From: Candidatus Hydrogenedentota bacterium
GTDB taxonomy: Bacteria > Hydrogenedentota > Hydrogenedentia > Hydrogenedentales > SLHB01
NCBI GenBank assembly: GCA_007130675.1
Contig: SLSB01000649.1
Span: 1 to 7,848, forward strand
Direction: 5' to 3'
Length of the DNA: 7,848 nucleotides
Shown here in pieces: positions 1 to 4,673 of the stretch; position 1 is the stretch's first letter, and each line of letters starts with the position of its first letter. The notes below the pieces were generated by a model. It was not told the DNA's origin. It saw only the letters and a list, made by a program, of their open reading frames with translations, and made no database searches. The position numbers were made by a program, and so were the translations under genes.

Positions 1-2
1 CG

Positions 3-182
3 GGGTTTGCAGTAAAACGCGTTCTCGCGGATCCTGTGCTCATGGCGACGGCCCTGGCGGCCTTCGACGAGATGACCCGCGGCTGTTCGGTGCCCGCGGA
101 TATCGAGAGCGTGTTGCTGGAGGCGGACGAAGCATTCCGGGAACTCGGTGAACAAACTCGCGCGGAATCCGCTGTCGAGTGA
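3..182 (+). CDS. C-terminal fragment of an unrecognised protein (5' end outside window)
   Basis: An open frame runs in from the left edge and ends at a TGA, giving 59 residues that finish with GEQTRAESAVE. The visible part is rich in Ala, Glu, Leu and Asp, and looks like two or three soluble amphipathic helices (for example VLMATALAAFDEM and IESVLLEADEAFRELG). No motif allows a family assignment. It is read as coding because the composition is protein-like and the frame closes 28 bases before the next gene's start, which has its own Shine-Dalgarno. The two may share a transcript. An antisense frame in the same place has a low-complexity Arg/Pro-rich translation and was not preferred. Function unknown. 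Confidence 0.5.
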   Translation, partial: GFAVKRVLADPVLMATALAAFDEMTRGCSVPADIESVLLEADEAFRELGEQTRAESAVE

Positions 183-210
183 ACGAGGCATGACCTCGGA
201 GGGAGCGAAC

Positions 211-663
211 ATGCTGAAGACGATGCTTGTGCTGTGCGTTGTGGGCCTGACGGCGGCGGGCTGCGCCACGTGTCCGGCCAAGTCGGAGGCTGAGGTTGCG
301 GCACGAAATGCTCGCGACGGCGCGCCTCGCGCAATCACGGATGCGGACCCAACCCAACCCTGTCTGCGGCACGTCGTGCTGTTCAAATGGAAAGACGGCA
401 CGCCTCCCGCGACCGTATACGAAATCGAGCAGGCCTTTGCGGCGCTGCCCGGCGAGATCCCGCAGATCTCGGCGTTCGAATGGGGCACCGACGTGAGCGT
501 CGAGAACCTGTCACAGGGGTTTACCCACTGTTTCCTTTTGTCGTTCAAGAGCGAAGAGGATCTGGCCGTCTACCTGCCCCACCCCGCGCACAAGGCGTTC
601 GCCGAGCTTATTGGTCCTCATCTCGACAAGGTGCTGGTGGTCGATTACTGGGCGCAGCGGTAG
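211..663 (+). CDS. predicted lipoprotein with a Dabb (stress-responsive A/B barrel) domain
   Basis: A 150-residue protein. Residues 1-18 look like a lipoprotein signal: positive K3, a hydrophobic stretch, then a lipobox-like AAGC with the acceptor Cys at residue 18. The match is not perfect, since position -3 is Ala rather than Leu. A polar linker (about 19-50) leads to a Dabb-like ferredoxin-fold domain at about 52-148. Family-typical features are the opening LRHVVLFKWKDGTP, the helix with ALPGEIPQI, the FEWGTDVS strand, and the closing YLPHPAHKAF and VLVVDYW. The start at 211 is chosen because GGAGGGAG lies at 198-205 and because it places the signal at the N-terminus; in-frame starts at 148 and 190 would add a non-signal leader. 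Members of this superfamily include plant stress proteins and some enzymes, so no reaction can be assigned. Its 3' end overlaps the opposing methyltransferase gene. Confidence 0.8.
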   Translation: MLKTMLVLCVVGLTAAGCATCPAKSEAEVAARNARDGAPRAITDADPTQPCLRHVVLFKWKDGTPPATVYEIEQAFAALPGEIPQISAFEWGTDVSVENLSQGFTHCFLLSFKSEEDLAVYLPHPAHKAFAELIGPHLDKVLVVDYWAQR

Positions 664-1213
664 CCCTCTCGTCGCGCAACACCCCCCACCGCCCGAGGAT
701 GTCGTAGAGCACGATGCCAAAGGCGGTGGCCACGTTCACCGTGTTTTTATAGCCGAGCATCGGAATGCGCACGACTTCGTCGCATTGCCCGAGCAGCTCG
801 GGCGTAATCCCCCGGACTTCGTTGCCGAAAACCACCGCAACCGGCCGTGGCCATTGAAACGATCCAACGCACTTGGCGTCTTCGGTGGTTTCGATGGCGA
901 CGATGGGAATACTCGCGGCGCGCAACCGGGTCACCGCGTCAAGCGGGTCTTCGTGATGCGTCCACGGCACATAATCGAATGCGCCCAGTGCCGTTTTGGC
1001 GAGCTTGAGGTTGGGAGGATGGCAGGTGTACCCGCACAAATGGATGTGCTCGACCGCTCCGGCGTCTGAAGTTCGGAAGATCGACCCGACATTGAACGCG
1101 CTGCGGATATTTTCGAGGATGATGTGCACCGGATGCCGCGGCCGCGGCTCGAGGGTTTCTCTGGACTGCATGCGGTAATGGGGCTCAAGTGTGTGCAATG
1201 CCTTGTTCTTCAT
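608..1213 (-). CDS. SPOUT/TrmH-family RNA 2'-O-methyltransferase
   Basis: A 201-residue protein of the SpoU/TrmH class, which transfers a methyl group from S-adenosylmethionine to a ribose 2'-OH in tRNA or rRNA and is expected to work in the cytoplasm as a dimer. All three class motifs are visible: motif 1 at residues 35-51 (NIRSAFNVGSIFRTSDA, with R47 as the probable catalytic Arg), motif 2 at 128-136 (VFGNEVRGI), and motif 3 at 150-164 (IPMLGYKNTVNVATA), which forms the cofactor-binding knot. In motif 3 the usual Ser-Leu-Asn is Thr-Val-Asn. There is no N-terminal RNA-binding extension, so it is a minimal catalytic domain and its substrate cannot be told. The ATG at 1213 is preferred over an in-frame TTG at 1276: a GGGAC stretch precedes it and the extra 21 residues look non-conserved. 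The last 25 or so residues are a Pro/Arg-rich tail reading into the opposing gene. Confidence 0.88.
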   Translation of the reverse strand: MKNKALHTLEPHYRMQSRETLEPRPRHPVHIILENIRSAFNVGSIFRTSDAGAVEHIHLCGYTCHPPNLKLAKTALGAFDYVPWTHHEDPLDAVTRLRAASIPIVAIETTEDAKCVGSFQWPRPVAVVFGNEVRGITPELLGQCDEVVRIPMLGYKNTVNVATAFGIVLYDILGRWGVLRDERATAAPSNRPPAPCRDEDQ

Positions 1214-1416
1214 GACGTGTCCCACGCATAAACTGAAATTGCCTTGGATCTTTCCACAACCGCGCGGCGCGTGCAAGTCCGATTAGGAGAGGGGCGTAAG
1301 CGATTGGGCCGTGGGCCAACGATGTCGCATTGTGCCATGTTCGTTTACTTGGTCATTTTTCTGCAATTCTCGCGGTATATGCGCGGCCTTCTGTCTATTC
1401 GGGAGCGTTTCTGCGC

Positions 1417-1446
1417 TTGATTTTACCCTTTTCCAAGTGGTATTGT
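1417..1446 (+). promoter_or_regulatory. candidate housekeeping promoter of the atp operon
   Basis: TTGATT at 1417-1422 and TATTGT at 1441-1446 are spaced 18 bases apart. Each matches 4 of 6 positions of the sigma-70 type -35 and -10 consensus. A start of transcription near 1453 would leave a leader of roughly 28 bases before the GTG of atpZ. The site lies in the 267-base gap between the divergent methyltransferase and atp genes, where a promoter is expected. I saw no RNA gene or convincing terminator in the rest of this gap. The match is moderate and unproven. Confidence 0.35.
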
Positions 1447-1480
1447 CTGCTTGTTTGTGCAATTGACGCGAGGACGGTGT

Positions 1481-1714
1481 GTGCCTGAGCAACCTTCGAG
1501 GGACGCAAGTGCGTTACGCGCGTGGGCGCTCGTGGGCCAATTGGGCCTGACGATGGCCGTGCCTATTGTGGCGGGCGTACTAGGGGGCATCTATCTGGAT
1601 GCGTGGCTCGGGGGGACCGGCATCGTTCTCGTGGTCATGATTTTGCTGGGTGTTGGCGTTGGCGCCGCGGGTGTATATGGGCTGCTGGCAAAGGAGATTT
1701 CGTGGAAACGCTGA
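1481..1714 (+). CDS. atpZ: AtpZ/AtpQ-type small membrane protein (ATPase gene 1 family)
   Basis: A 77-residue protein with two membrane helices at about 16-38 and 45-69, joined by a short turn containing YLDAWLGGTG. The Gly-rich first helix followed by a (W/Y)LD-x-x-x-GT turn is characteristic of the small protein that precedes AtpI in many F-type operons (AtpZ) and in N-ATPase operons (AtpQ). Family members have been linked to Mg2+/Ca2+ handling and to c-ring assembly; nothing here separates these roles. The GTG start is chosen because GAGGA at 1470-1474 sits six bases upstream. A TTG at 1451 is in frame but has no such signal and would lie at or before the predicted transcription start. It is the first gene of the operon, and its end overlaps atpI by 13 bases, so the two are probably translationally coupled. 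Confidence 0.8.
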   Translation: MPEQPSRDASALRAWALVGQLGLTMAVPIVAGVLGGIYLDAWLGGTGIVLVVMILLGVGVGAAGVYGLLAKEISWKR

Positions 1715-2106
1715 GGCGGTTCCGGTTGCTGGCGGTCCGGCTGGGCCTGCTTATGACGGCGGTGGCCGCCTTTGGCGGGTTCGCATTTGACTCGGTATTG
1801 GGTAAGGGATTGCTGGGCGGGGGCATCGCGGGTGTCCTGGCGTTTTGGATTATTGCGCGGCAGACGGAAAAACTTGCAAATCTGCCCCGTGAGAAGATAC
1901 ATTCCCTGACCTACAGATGGACGGCCCTGCGGTTGTTGTTTTACGGGGTTGTTCTGGTGTGGGGATACCGTCTCGACCCGGACTCCCTACGCGGGTTGCT
2001 GGGTGTGGCGGCAGGCCTATTTATCATACAACTTGTGGTGGTCTTTCTCGGAATAACCGGATGGGACCTCAAAACCGGGGACGACGTGGATGGAAAAGAT
2101 CGGTGA
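1702..2106 (+). CDS. atpI: AtpI/AtpR-like ATP synthase assembly protein
   Basis: A 134-residue protein with four predicted membrane helices at about 10-28, 35-53, 72-90 and 95-117, and a short charged C-terminal tail. Size, topology and position directly before atpB fit AtpI, which in studied bacteria helps assemble the c-ring, or the related AtpR of N-ATPase operons. Arg residues lie at both ends of helix 3 (R72, R77 and R90); charged residues near the helices are a feature of this group. Similarity is recognised mainly by architecture, since AtpI sequences diverge strongly. The GTG start at 1702 has a strong AAGGAG at 1691-1696 with 5-base spacing, lying inside the end of atpZ. The longer upstream frame overlaps atpZ and has non-membrane sequence, so it was rejected. 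The gene overlaps atpB by 17 bases. Confidence 0.75.
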   Translation: METLRRFRLLAVRLGLLMTAVAAFGGFAFDSVLGKGLLGGGIAGVLAFWIIARQTEKLANLPREKIHSLTYRWTALRLLFYGVVLVWGYRLDPDSLRGLLGVAAGLFIIQLVVVFLGITGWDLKTGDDVDGKDR

Positions 2107-2845
2107 ACGGCTGATATGGCACTACGTGCCATTTACGGACATCGCATTGCCGTTGGGAGGCGTCAACGTTCTGACGATTCTCAACACGTTGATGGCGATG
2201 GCCGTATTGCTGGCGCTGATGTGTTGGGCGAGCCGGCGCCTCGAAAAGATCCCTGGGCGGGCCCAGGTGATGGTCGAGATGTATGTTGGGGCATTTGACA
2301 ATTTGGTGACGTCCTCGCTTGAGTTGGAGACACGGCGCGAAAACCGCAAGTATTTTCCATTGATTACCTCGCTGTTCTGTTTCTTGCTGTTGTGTAATCT
2401 GATGGGTTTTTTCCCCGGTGGTGTGTTTCAGGGGCCAACGGAAGACATCAACACGACGTTGGCGCTGGGTATCATGGGCATGACCATCGCGACCTACTCG
2501 GCGTTGCGGGCCAAAGGCATGCTGGCGTATATCGAGGAATTGATGGGCCCCATGTGGTCACAAGAAGATGCCGAGGGCGTGGCCAAGATCGCAGGGAAGC
2601 TTTCCGCACTGTTCTTTTTCCCGTTGAATGTCATCGGAGAGATATCAAAGGTCATCTCGATCTCGTTTCGTATTTTCGGCAACATGATGGGCGGAGCCAT
2701 CATCATCGTGGTGGTGTCGACGTTGACCTACAATTTCTTGATTCCCATCGGACTGAATTTCTTTTTCGTGTTTTTTCAAGGGATTATCCAGGCCTTCGTG
2801 TTTACCATGCTTACGCTGACCTATATCGCGGTGGCCATCAAATGA
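2090..2845 (+). CDS. atpB: F-type ATP synthase subunit a
   Basis: A 251-residue membrane protein forming the stator half-channels against the c-ring. The hallmark is in helix 4: residues 189-202 read ISISFRIFGNMMGG, with R194 matching the essential Arg (R210 in E. coli). The last helix has IQAFVFTMLTLTYIAVA, with Q234 matching the conserved Gln of that helix. Other family landmarks are NLMGFFPG (103-110) and the PLNVIGEISK segment (178-187). The E. coli positions E219 and H245 appear to be Ala203 and Gln230 here, as happens in many non-enterobacterial a subunits. About five to six membrane helices are visible, and the length is typical. The ATG lies inside the end of atpI, with a weak GGGGAC upstream, which suggests coupling. 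It is the only a subunit in the window, so it would have to serve any ring made from either c gene. Confidence 0.95.
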   Translation: MEKIGERLIWHYVPFTDIALPLGGVNVLTILNTLMAMAVLLALMCWASRRLEKIPGRAQVMVEMYVGAFDNLVTSSLELETRRENRKYFPLITSLFCFLLLCNLMGFFPGGVFQGPTEDINTTLALGIMGMTIATYSALRAKGMLAYIEELMGPMWSQEDAEGVAKIAGKLSALFFFPLNVIGEISKVISISFRIFGNMMGGAIIIVVVSTLTYNFLIPIGLNFFFVFFQGIIQAFVFTMLTLTYIAVAIK

Positions 2846-2880
2846 GTGCGGCGTAGAGGAAAGACTGGGTAAACGTTTTG
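2842..2880 (+). promoter_or_regulatory. four-codon minicistron and weak TTG start ahead of the fused c gene
   Basis: An ATG at 2842 overlaps the atpB stop as ATGA, the same arrangement used at two other junctions in this operon. It is in frame with the fused c gene, but reads only Met-Ser-Ala-Ala before a TAG at 2854-2856. After the stop the frame is open to the TTG at 2878, with no ATG or GTG between. GAGGA at 2856-2860 lies 17 bases from the TTG, too far for an efficient Shine-Dalgarno. The arrangement suggests stop-and-reinitiate translation giving low output, or decay of an older start at 2842. TAG ends several other genes here, so it is a normal stop. Confidence 0.4.
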
Positions 2881-3858
2881 GACATTTCTGCGGACATCTG
2901 GCTGGTCATCGGCCGCAGCATCGGCACCGGCATTGCGCTTGGGTTTGGCGGCGTCGGTGCGGCGATCGGCATGGGAATCGCTGCGGGCCAGGCCAGCGAG
3001 GGCATCATGCGCCAGCCGGCGCGCCAGGGCTATATGCTGCGCACGATGCTCATCGGGCAAGCCGTCGGGGGCAGTCCGTCGATTTTTGCGCTGGTGATCG
3101 GCTTGCTGATAGCGTTTCTGGGCGTGCGGGCTCCCGAGGAAATTGGGGGGAACGTGGTCTGCGCGTTGATTGCCGCGGGCATCGCCATTGGACTGGGCTG
3201 TTTTGGCAGCGGCGCGGGATGCGGGTACCCCGCAGGAGCCGCATGCGATGGCGTGGCGCGGAATCCCCGGCGCAGCTCGCAAGTGATTCAGGCGATGGTC
3301 ATCGGCCAGGCGGTAGCACAATCGCCGAGCATTTTCGCCACGGTCATTGCGCTGATCATGCTCTTCACGCCGCAAACCGGCACGGATTGGGCTACGATGG
3401 GCATATTGCTGGGCTCGGGAGTGGCCATCGGGGCGGGCGCGCTTGGGCCGGGATACGGTTCGGGCCACGCCGCTGGCGGCGCACTCGGGGGGCTGGGCCG
3501 TTGGCCCCGTACCCATGGGATCGTGCTTCGGACCATGCTGGTAGGCCAGGCGGTGTGCCAGACGCCGGCGATCTTCGGGCTGTTGGTGGCGTTCATCATG
3601 ATGTATGCGCTGGGCGAATCCGAAGACACGGTGGTGTGGTGGGCGAAGACAGTCGCAGCGGGGATTTCCGTGGGATTCGGCGGCATCGGGCCGGGCATCG
3701 GCAGCGGCATCGCGGCGAGTAGTGGATGCGAGGCGACGGCGTCGAATCCGCGCAGGGAAACGCTGGTACTTCGTACGATGCTGACCGGGCAGGCAGTATC
3801 GCAATCGACAGCGATCTACGCGCTGATCATTGCGTTGGTGATATTGTTCGTGATTTAG
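2878..3858 (+). CDS. four-hairpin fused c-type subunit lacking every ion-binding carboxylate
   Basis: A 326-residue, eight-helix protein made of four tandem F-type c hairpins. Each has a Gly-rich helix 1, a polar cytoplasmic loop (RQP, RNP, RWP, SNP), and a helix 2 starting with a (L/I/T)-G-Q-A-V motif. In the c family a Glu or Asp two residues after AV carries the H+ or Na+. Here that position is Gly65, Gln148, Gln228 and Gln309. The helix-1 position that is Gln32 in the Na+ c-ring of Ilyobacter is Met32, Cys115, Ser195 and Ser276. All Asp and Glu residues lie at the termini, in loops, in linkers, or at the cytoplasmic end of helix 1, so no membrane-buried acid remains. Hairpins 1-3 also carry Pro after the Ser/Thr and Phe in place of Tyr; hairpin 4 keeps Ser310, Thr311 and Tyr314. 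The frame is intact with strong family conservation, so it does not look like a pseudogene. Start assigned to TTG at 2878; no better in-frame start exists after the TAG at 2854. A role as a neutral rotor part is inference. Confidence 0.85.
   Translation: MDISADIWLVIGRSIGTGIALGFGGVGAAIGMGIAAGQASEGIMRQPARQGYMLRTMLIGQAVGGSPSIFALVIGLLIAFLGVRAPEEIGGNVVCALIAAGIAIGLGCFGSGAGCGYPAGAACDGVARNPRRSSQVIQAMVIGQAVAQSPSIFATVIALIMLFTPQTGTDWATMGILLGSGVAIGAGALGPGYGSGHAAGGALGGLGRWPRTHGIVLRTMLVGQAVCQTPAIFGLLVAFIMMYALGESEDTVVWWAKTVAAGISVGFGGIGPGIGSGIAASSGCEATASNPRRETLVLRTMLTGQAVSQSTAIYALIIALVILFVI
2899..3123 (+). repeat. c-hairpin repeat 1 of the fused c protein
   Basis: Residues 8-82. Helix 1 keeps the GxGxG-rich face (GVGAAIGMGIAAG) with Met32 at the helix-1 ligand position. 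The loop is MRQPA, close to the classical RQP loop. Helix 2 is GQAVGGSPSIFALV, with Gly65 in place of the carboxylate and Phe70 in place of Tyr. It is the only unit with Gly rather than Gln at the carboxylate position. Confidence 0.8.
3151..3369 (+). repeat. c-hairpin repeat 2 of the fused c protein
   Basis: Residues 92-164. Helix 1 holds GCFGSGAGCGYPAG, with Cys115 at the ligand position and an unusual Pro118. The loop is ARNPR. Helix 2 is GQAVAQSPSIFATV, with Gln148 (codon CAA, 3319-3321) in place of Glu. The spacing of the GQAV motif from repeat 1 is 83 residues. Confidence 0.8.
3394..3609 (+). repeat. c-hairpin repeat 3 of the fused c protein
   Basis: Residues 173-244. Helix 1 holds ALGPGYGSGHAAG, with Ser195 at the ligand position and His197 next to it. 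The loop is GRWPR. Helix 2 is GQAVCQTPAIFGLL, with Gln228 (codon CAG, 3559-3561) in place of Glu. The GQAV motif lies 80 residues after that of repeat 2. Confidence 0.8.
3640..3855 (+). repeat. c-hairpin repeat 4 of the fused c protein
   Basis: Residues 255-326. This is the unit closest to the separate single-hairpin c: GFGGIGPGIGSGIAA in helix 1 and GQAVSQSTAIYALI in helix 2, against GQAVSESTGIYSLV in the single c. Only the carboxylate is neutralised (Gln309, codon CAA at 3802-3804), while Ser310, Thr311 and Tyr314 are kept. The loop has Ser-Asn-Pro in place of Arg-x-Pro. The GQAV motif lies 81 residues after that of repeat 3. Confidence 0.8.
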
Positions 3859-3866
3859 GATTGAAG

Positions 3867-3880
3867 GCGCCGTACGGCGC
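3867..3880 (+). promoter_or_regulatory. perfect 14-base palindrome (possible mRNA hairpin) between the two c genes
   Basis: GCGCCGTACGGCGC is self-complementary. In RNA it can form a five-pair GC-rich stem with a GUAC loop. It starts 9 bases after the stop of the fused c gene and ends 7 bases before the GGGAGA Shine-Dalgarno of atpE. There is no following U-run, so it is not a typical intrinsic terminator. A role in mRNA processing, stability or separation of translation of the two c genes is possible. Confidence 0.4.
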
Positions 3881-3901
3881 ATGATGTGGGAGAACAGAGC
3901 T

Positions 3902-4219
3902 ATGGAATTGAGCACGGTAGTTACGCTTCTACAAAGCGTGACGGCCCAGGCGGCAGAGGTTGCGGACACGGCCATCACTGGGGCGGATATCCGTTCGGCG
4001 GGGGCGCTGATCGGCGCGGGCATCTGCATGGGATTTGGCGCGATTGGGCCGGGCATTGGCGAAGGTTTTGCCGCGGGCAAAGCATGCGAGGCCATCGGGC
4101 GCGCGCCCGAGAATGCCGGGTTGCTGACGCGCACGATGCTGATTGGCCAGGCGGTGTCAGAATCCACGGGCATCTACTCGCTCGTGGTGGCGCTGCTGAT
4201 TCTCTTCGTGCTGCAATAG
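3902..4219 (+). CDS. atpE: F-type ATP synthase subunit c, single hairpin, Na+-type ion site
   Basis: A 105-residue proteolipid that forms the ion-carrying rotor ring. Helix 1 (about 32-64) contains GFGAIGPGIGEGFAAGKA, the loop is GRAPE, and helix 2 (about 75-104) contains GQAVSESTGIYSLV. E87 is the ion-carrying carboxylate. S88, T89 and Y92 match the residues that, with E65, bind Na+ and its water in the Ilyobacter c-ring, and E54 takes the place of its Gln32. A Glu at this helix-1 site also occurs in the Na+ enzyme of Fusobacterium nucleatum, whereas some two-carboxylate N-ATPase rings carry H+, so Na+ coupling is likely but not certain. The first 30 or so residues are an extra N-terminal stretch compared with short c subunits. 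The start at 3902 is chosen for GGGAGA at 3888-3893 with 8-base spacing; ATGs at 3881 and 3884 would add seven or six residues and lack a good signal. Confidence 0.95.
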   Translation: MELSTVVTLLQSVTAQAAEVADTAITGADIRSAGALIGAGICMGFGAIGPGIGEGFAAGKACEAIGRAPENAGLLTRTMLIGQAVSESTGIYSLVVALLILFVLQ

Positions 4220-4241
4220 GCAACAAGACGGTCAGGCGCCG

Positions 4242-4673
4242 ATGGTCACCATTAACCTAACCATAGTGGTTCAGCTGGGCTTGTTCCTGCTGTTTCTCTG
4301 GGCACTGAACAAACTGGTGCTCCAGCGCGTGCTGCGCAATCTCGATGCGCGCGAAACAGCCCTCGAACAAGACGCCGAGGCTGCAAATGCCGACGCCAGC
4401 GCCGCGCAATCGCTCGAGGCTCAGTATGCCGCCGAGCTCACGGCGGCGCGCCGGGCCGCAACGGTACACTTCGAGCGCGAGCGCCGGGCCGCCATGGATG
4501 ATCGGAACGAACGACTGGCCCGTGCGCGCGAGAACGGCGACCAAGAGGTGATGGCCGTCTCACGCGACGGACAAGCCCAGATCCAAGCACAGCGGGAGCA
4601 GTTCGGCACGCTGGCCCAGGATGTGGCCGAGGCCATGGCGCAGCGGTTGCGCGTAAAAGGGGGTGGAACATGA
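4242..4673 (+). CDS. F-type ATP synthase b'-type peripheral stalk subunit
   Basis: A 143-residue stalk protein. One membrane helix at about 5-25 (VTINLTIVVQLGLFLLFLWAL) is followed by the family-typical N-K-L-V-L-x-x-V-L-x-x-L-D-A-R-E junction (23-38), and then a long, highly charged Ala/Glu/Arg helix that would form a coiled coil with the second b subunit. It connects subunit a to the delta-alpha top of the enzyme as part of the stator. It is short for b (usually near 156-165 residues) and fits b', which in deltaproteobacteria and in photosynthetic bacteria lies directly before b. It starts 22 bases after atpE with no clear Shine-Dalgarno. Its stop overlaps the next start as ATGA, which suggests matched production of b' and b. 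Which of the two is called b is a naming choice. Confidence 0.9.
   Translation: MVTINLTIVVQLGLFLLFLWALNKLVLQRVLRNLDARETALEQDAEAANADASAAQSLEAQYAAELTAARRAATVHFERERRAAMDDRNERLARARENGDQEVMAVSRDGQAQIQAQREQFGTLAQDVAEAMAQRLRVKGGGT

Noticed and set aside
1214..1276. Longer methyltransferase start (TTG at 1276)
   Set aside because: It adds 21 residues with no SPOUT similarity from a rarer start codon, whereas the ATG at 1213 has a purine-rich stretch at suitable spacing.
1299..1316. Possible hairpin around TTGGGCC/GGGCCAA in the intergenic gap
   Set aside because: The arms are not true reverse complements beyond a four-base GGCC, and there is no U-run, so it is not a supported terminator or operator.
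2878..3858. The fused c gene as a pseudogene
   Set aside because: The frame is open over 326 codons, and helix Gly motifs, loops and GQAV motifs are kept in all four units. Loss is confined to ion-site residues, which is not what random decay gives.
2878..3858. The fused gene as a V-type proteolipid from a separate V/A-ATPase
   Set aside because: Its hairpins resemble the neighbouring F-type c (GQAVSQSTAIY against GQAVSESTGIY), and it sits inside an F-type operon with no V/A-type genes in view.
2821..4173. A 450-residue open frame on the minus strand across both c genes
   Set aside because: It is antisense to the conserved c hairpins and its translation is Arg/Pro/Ala/His-rich without domain features. 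High GC at third positions of the real genes keeps the antisense frame open.
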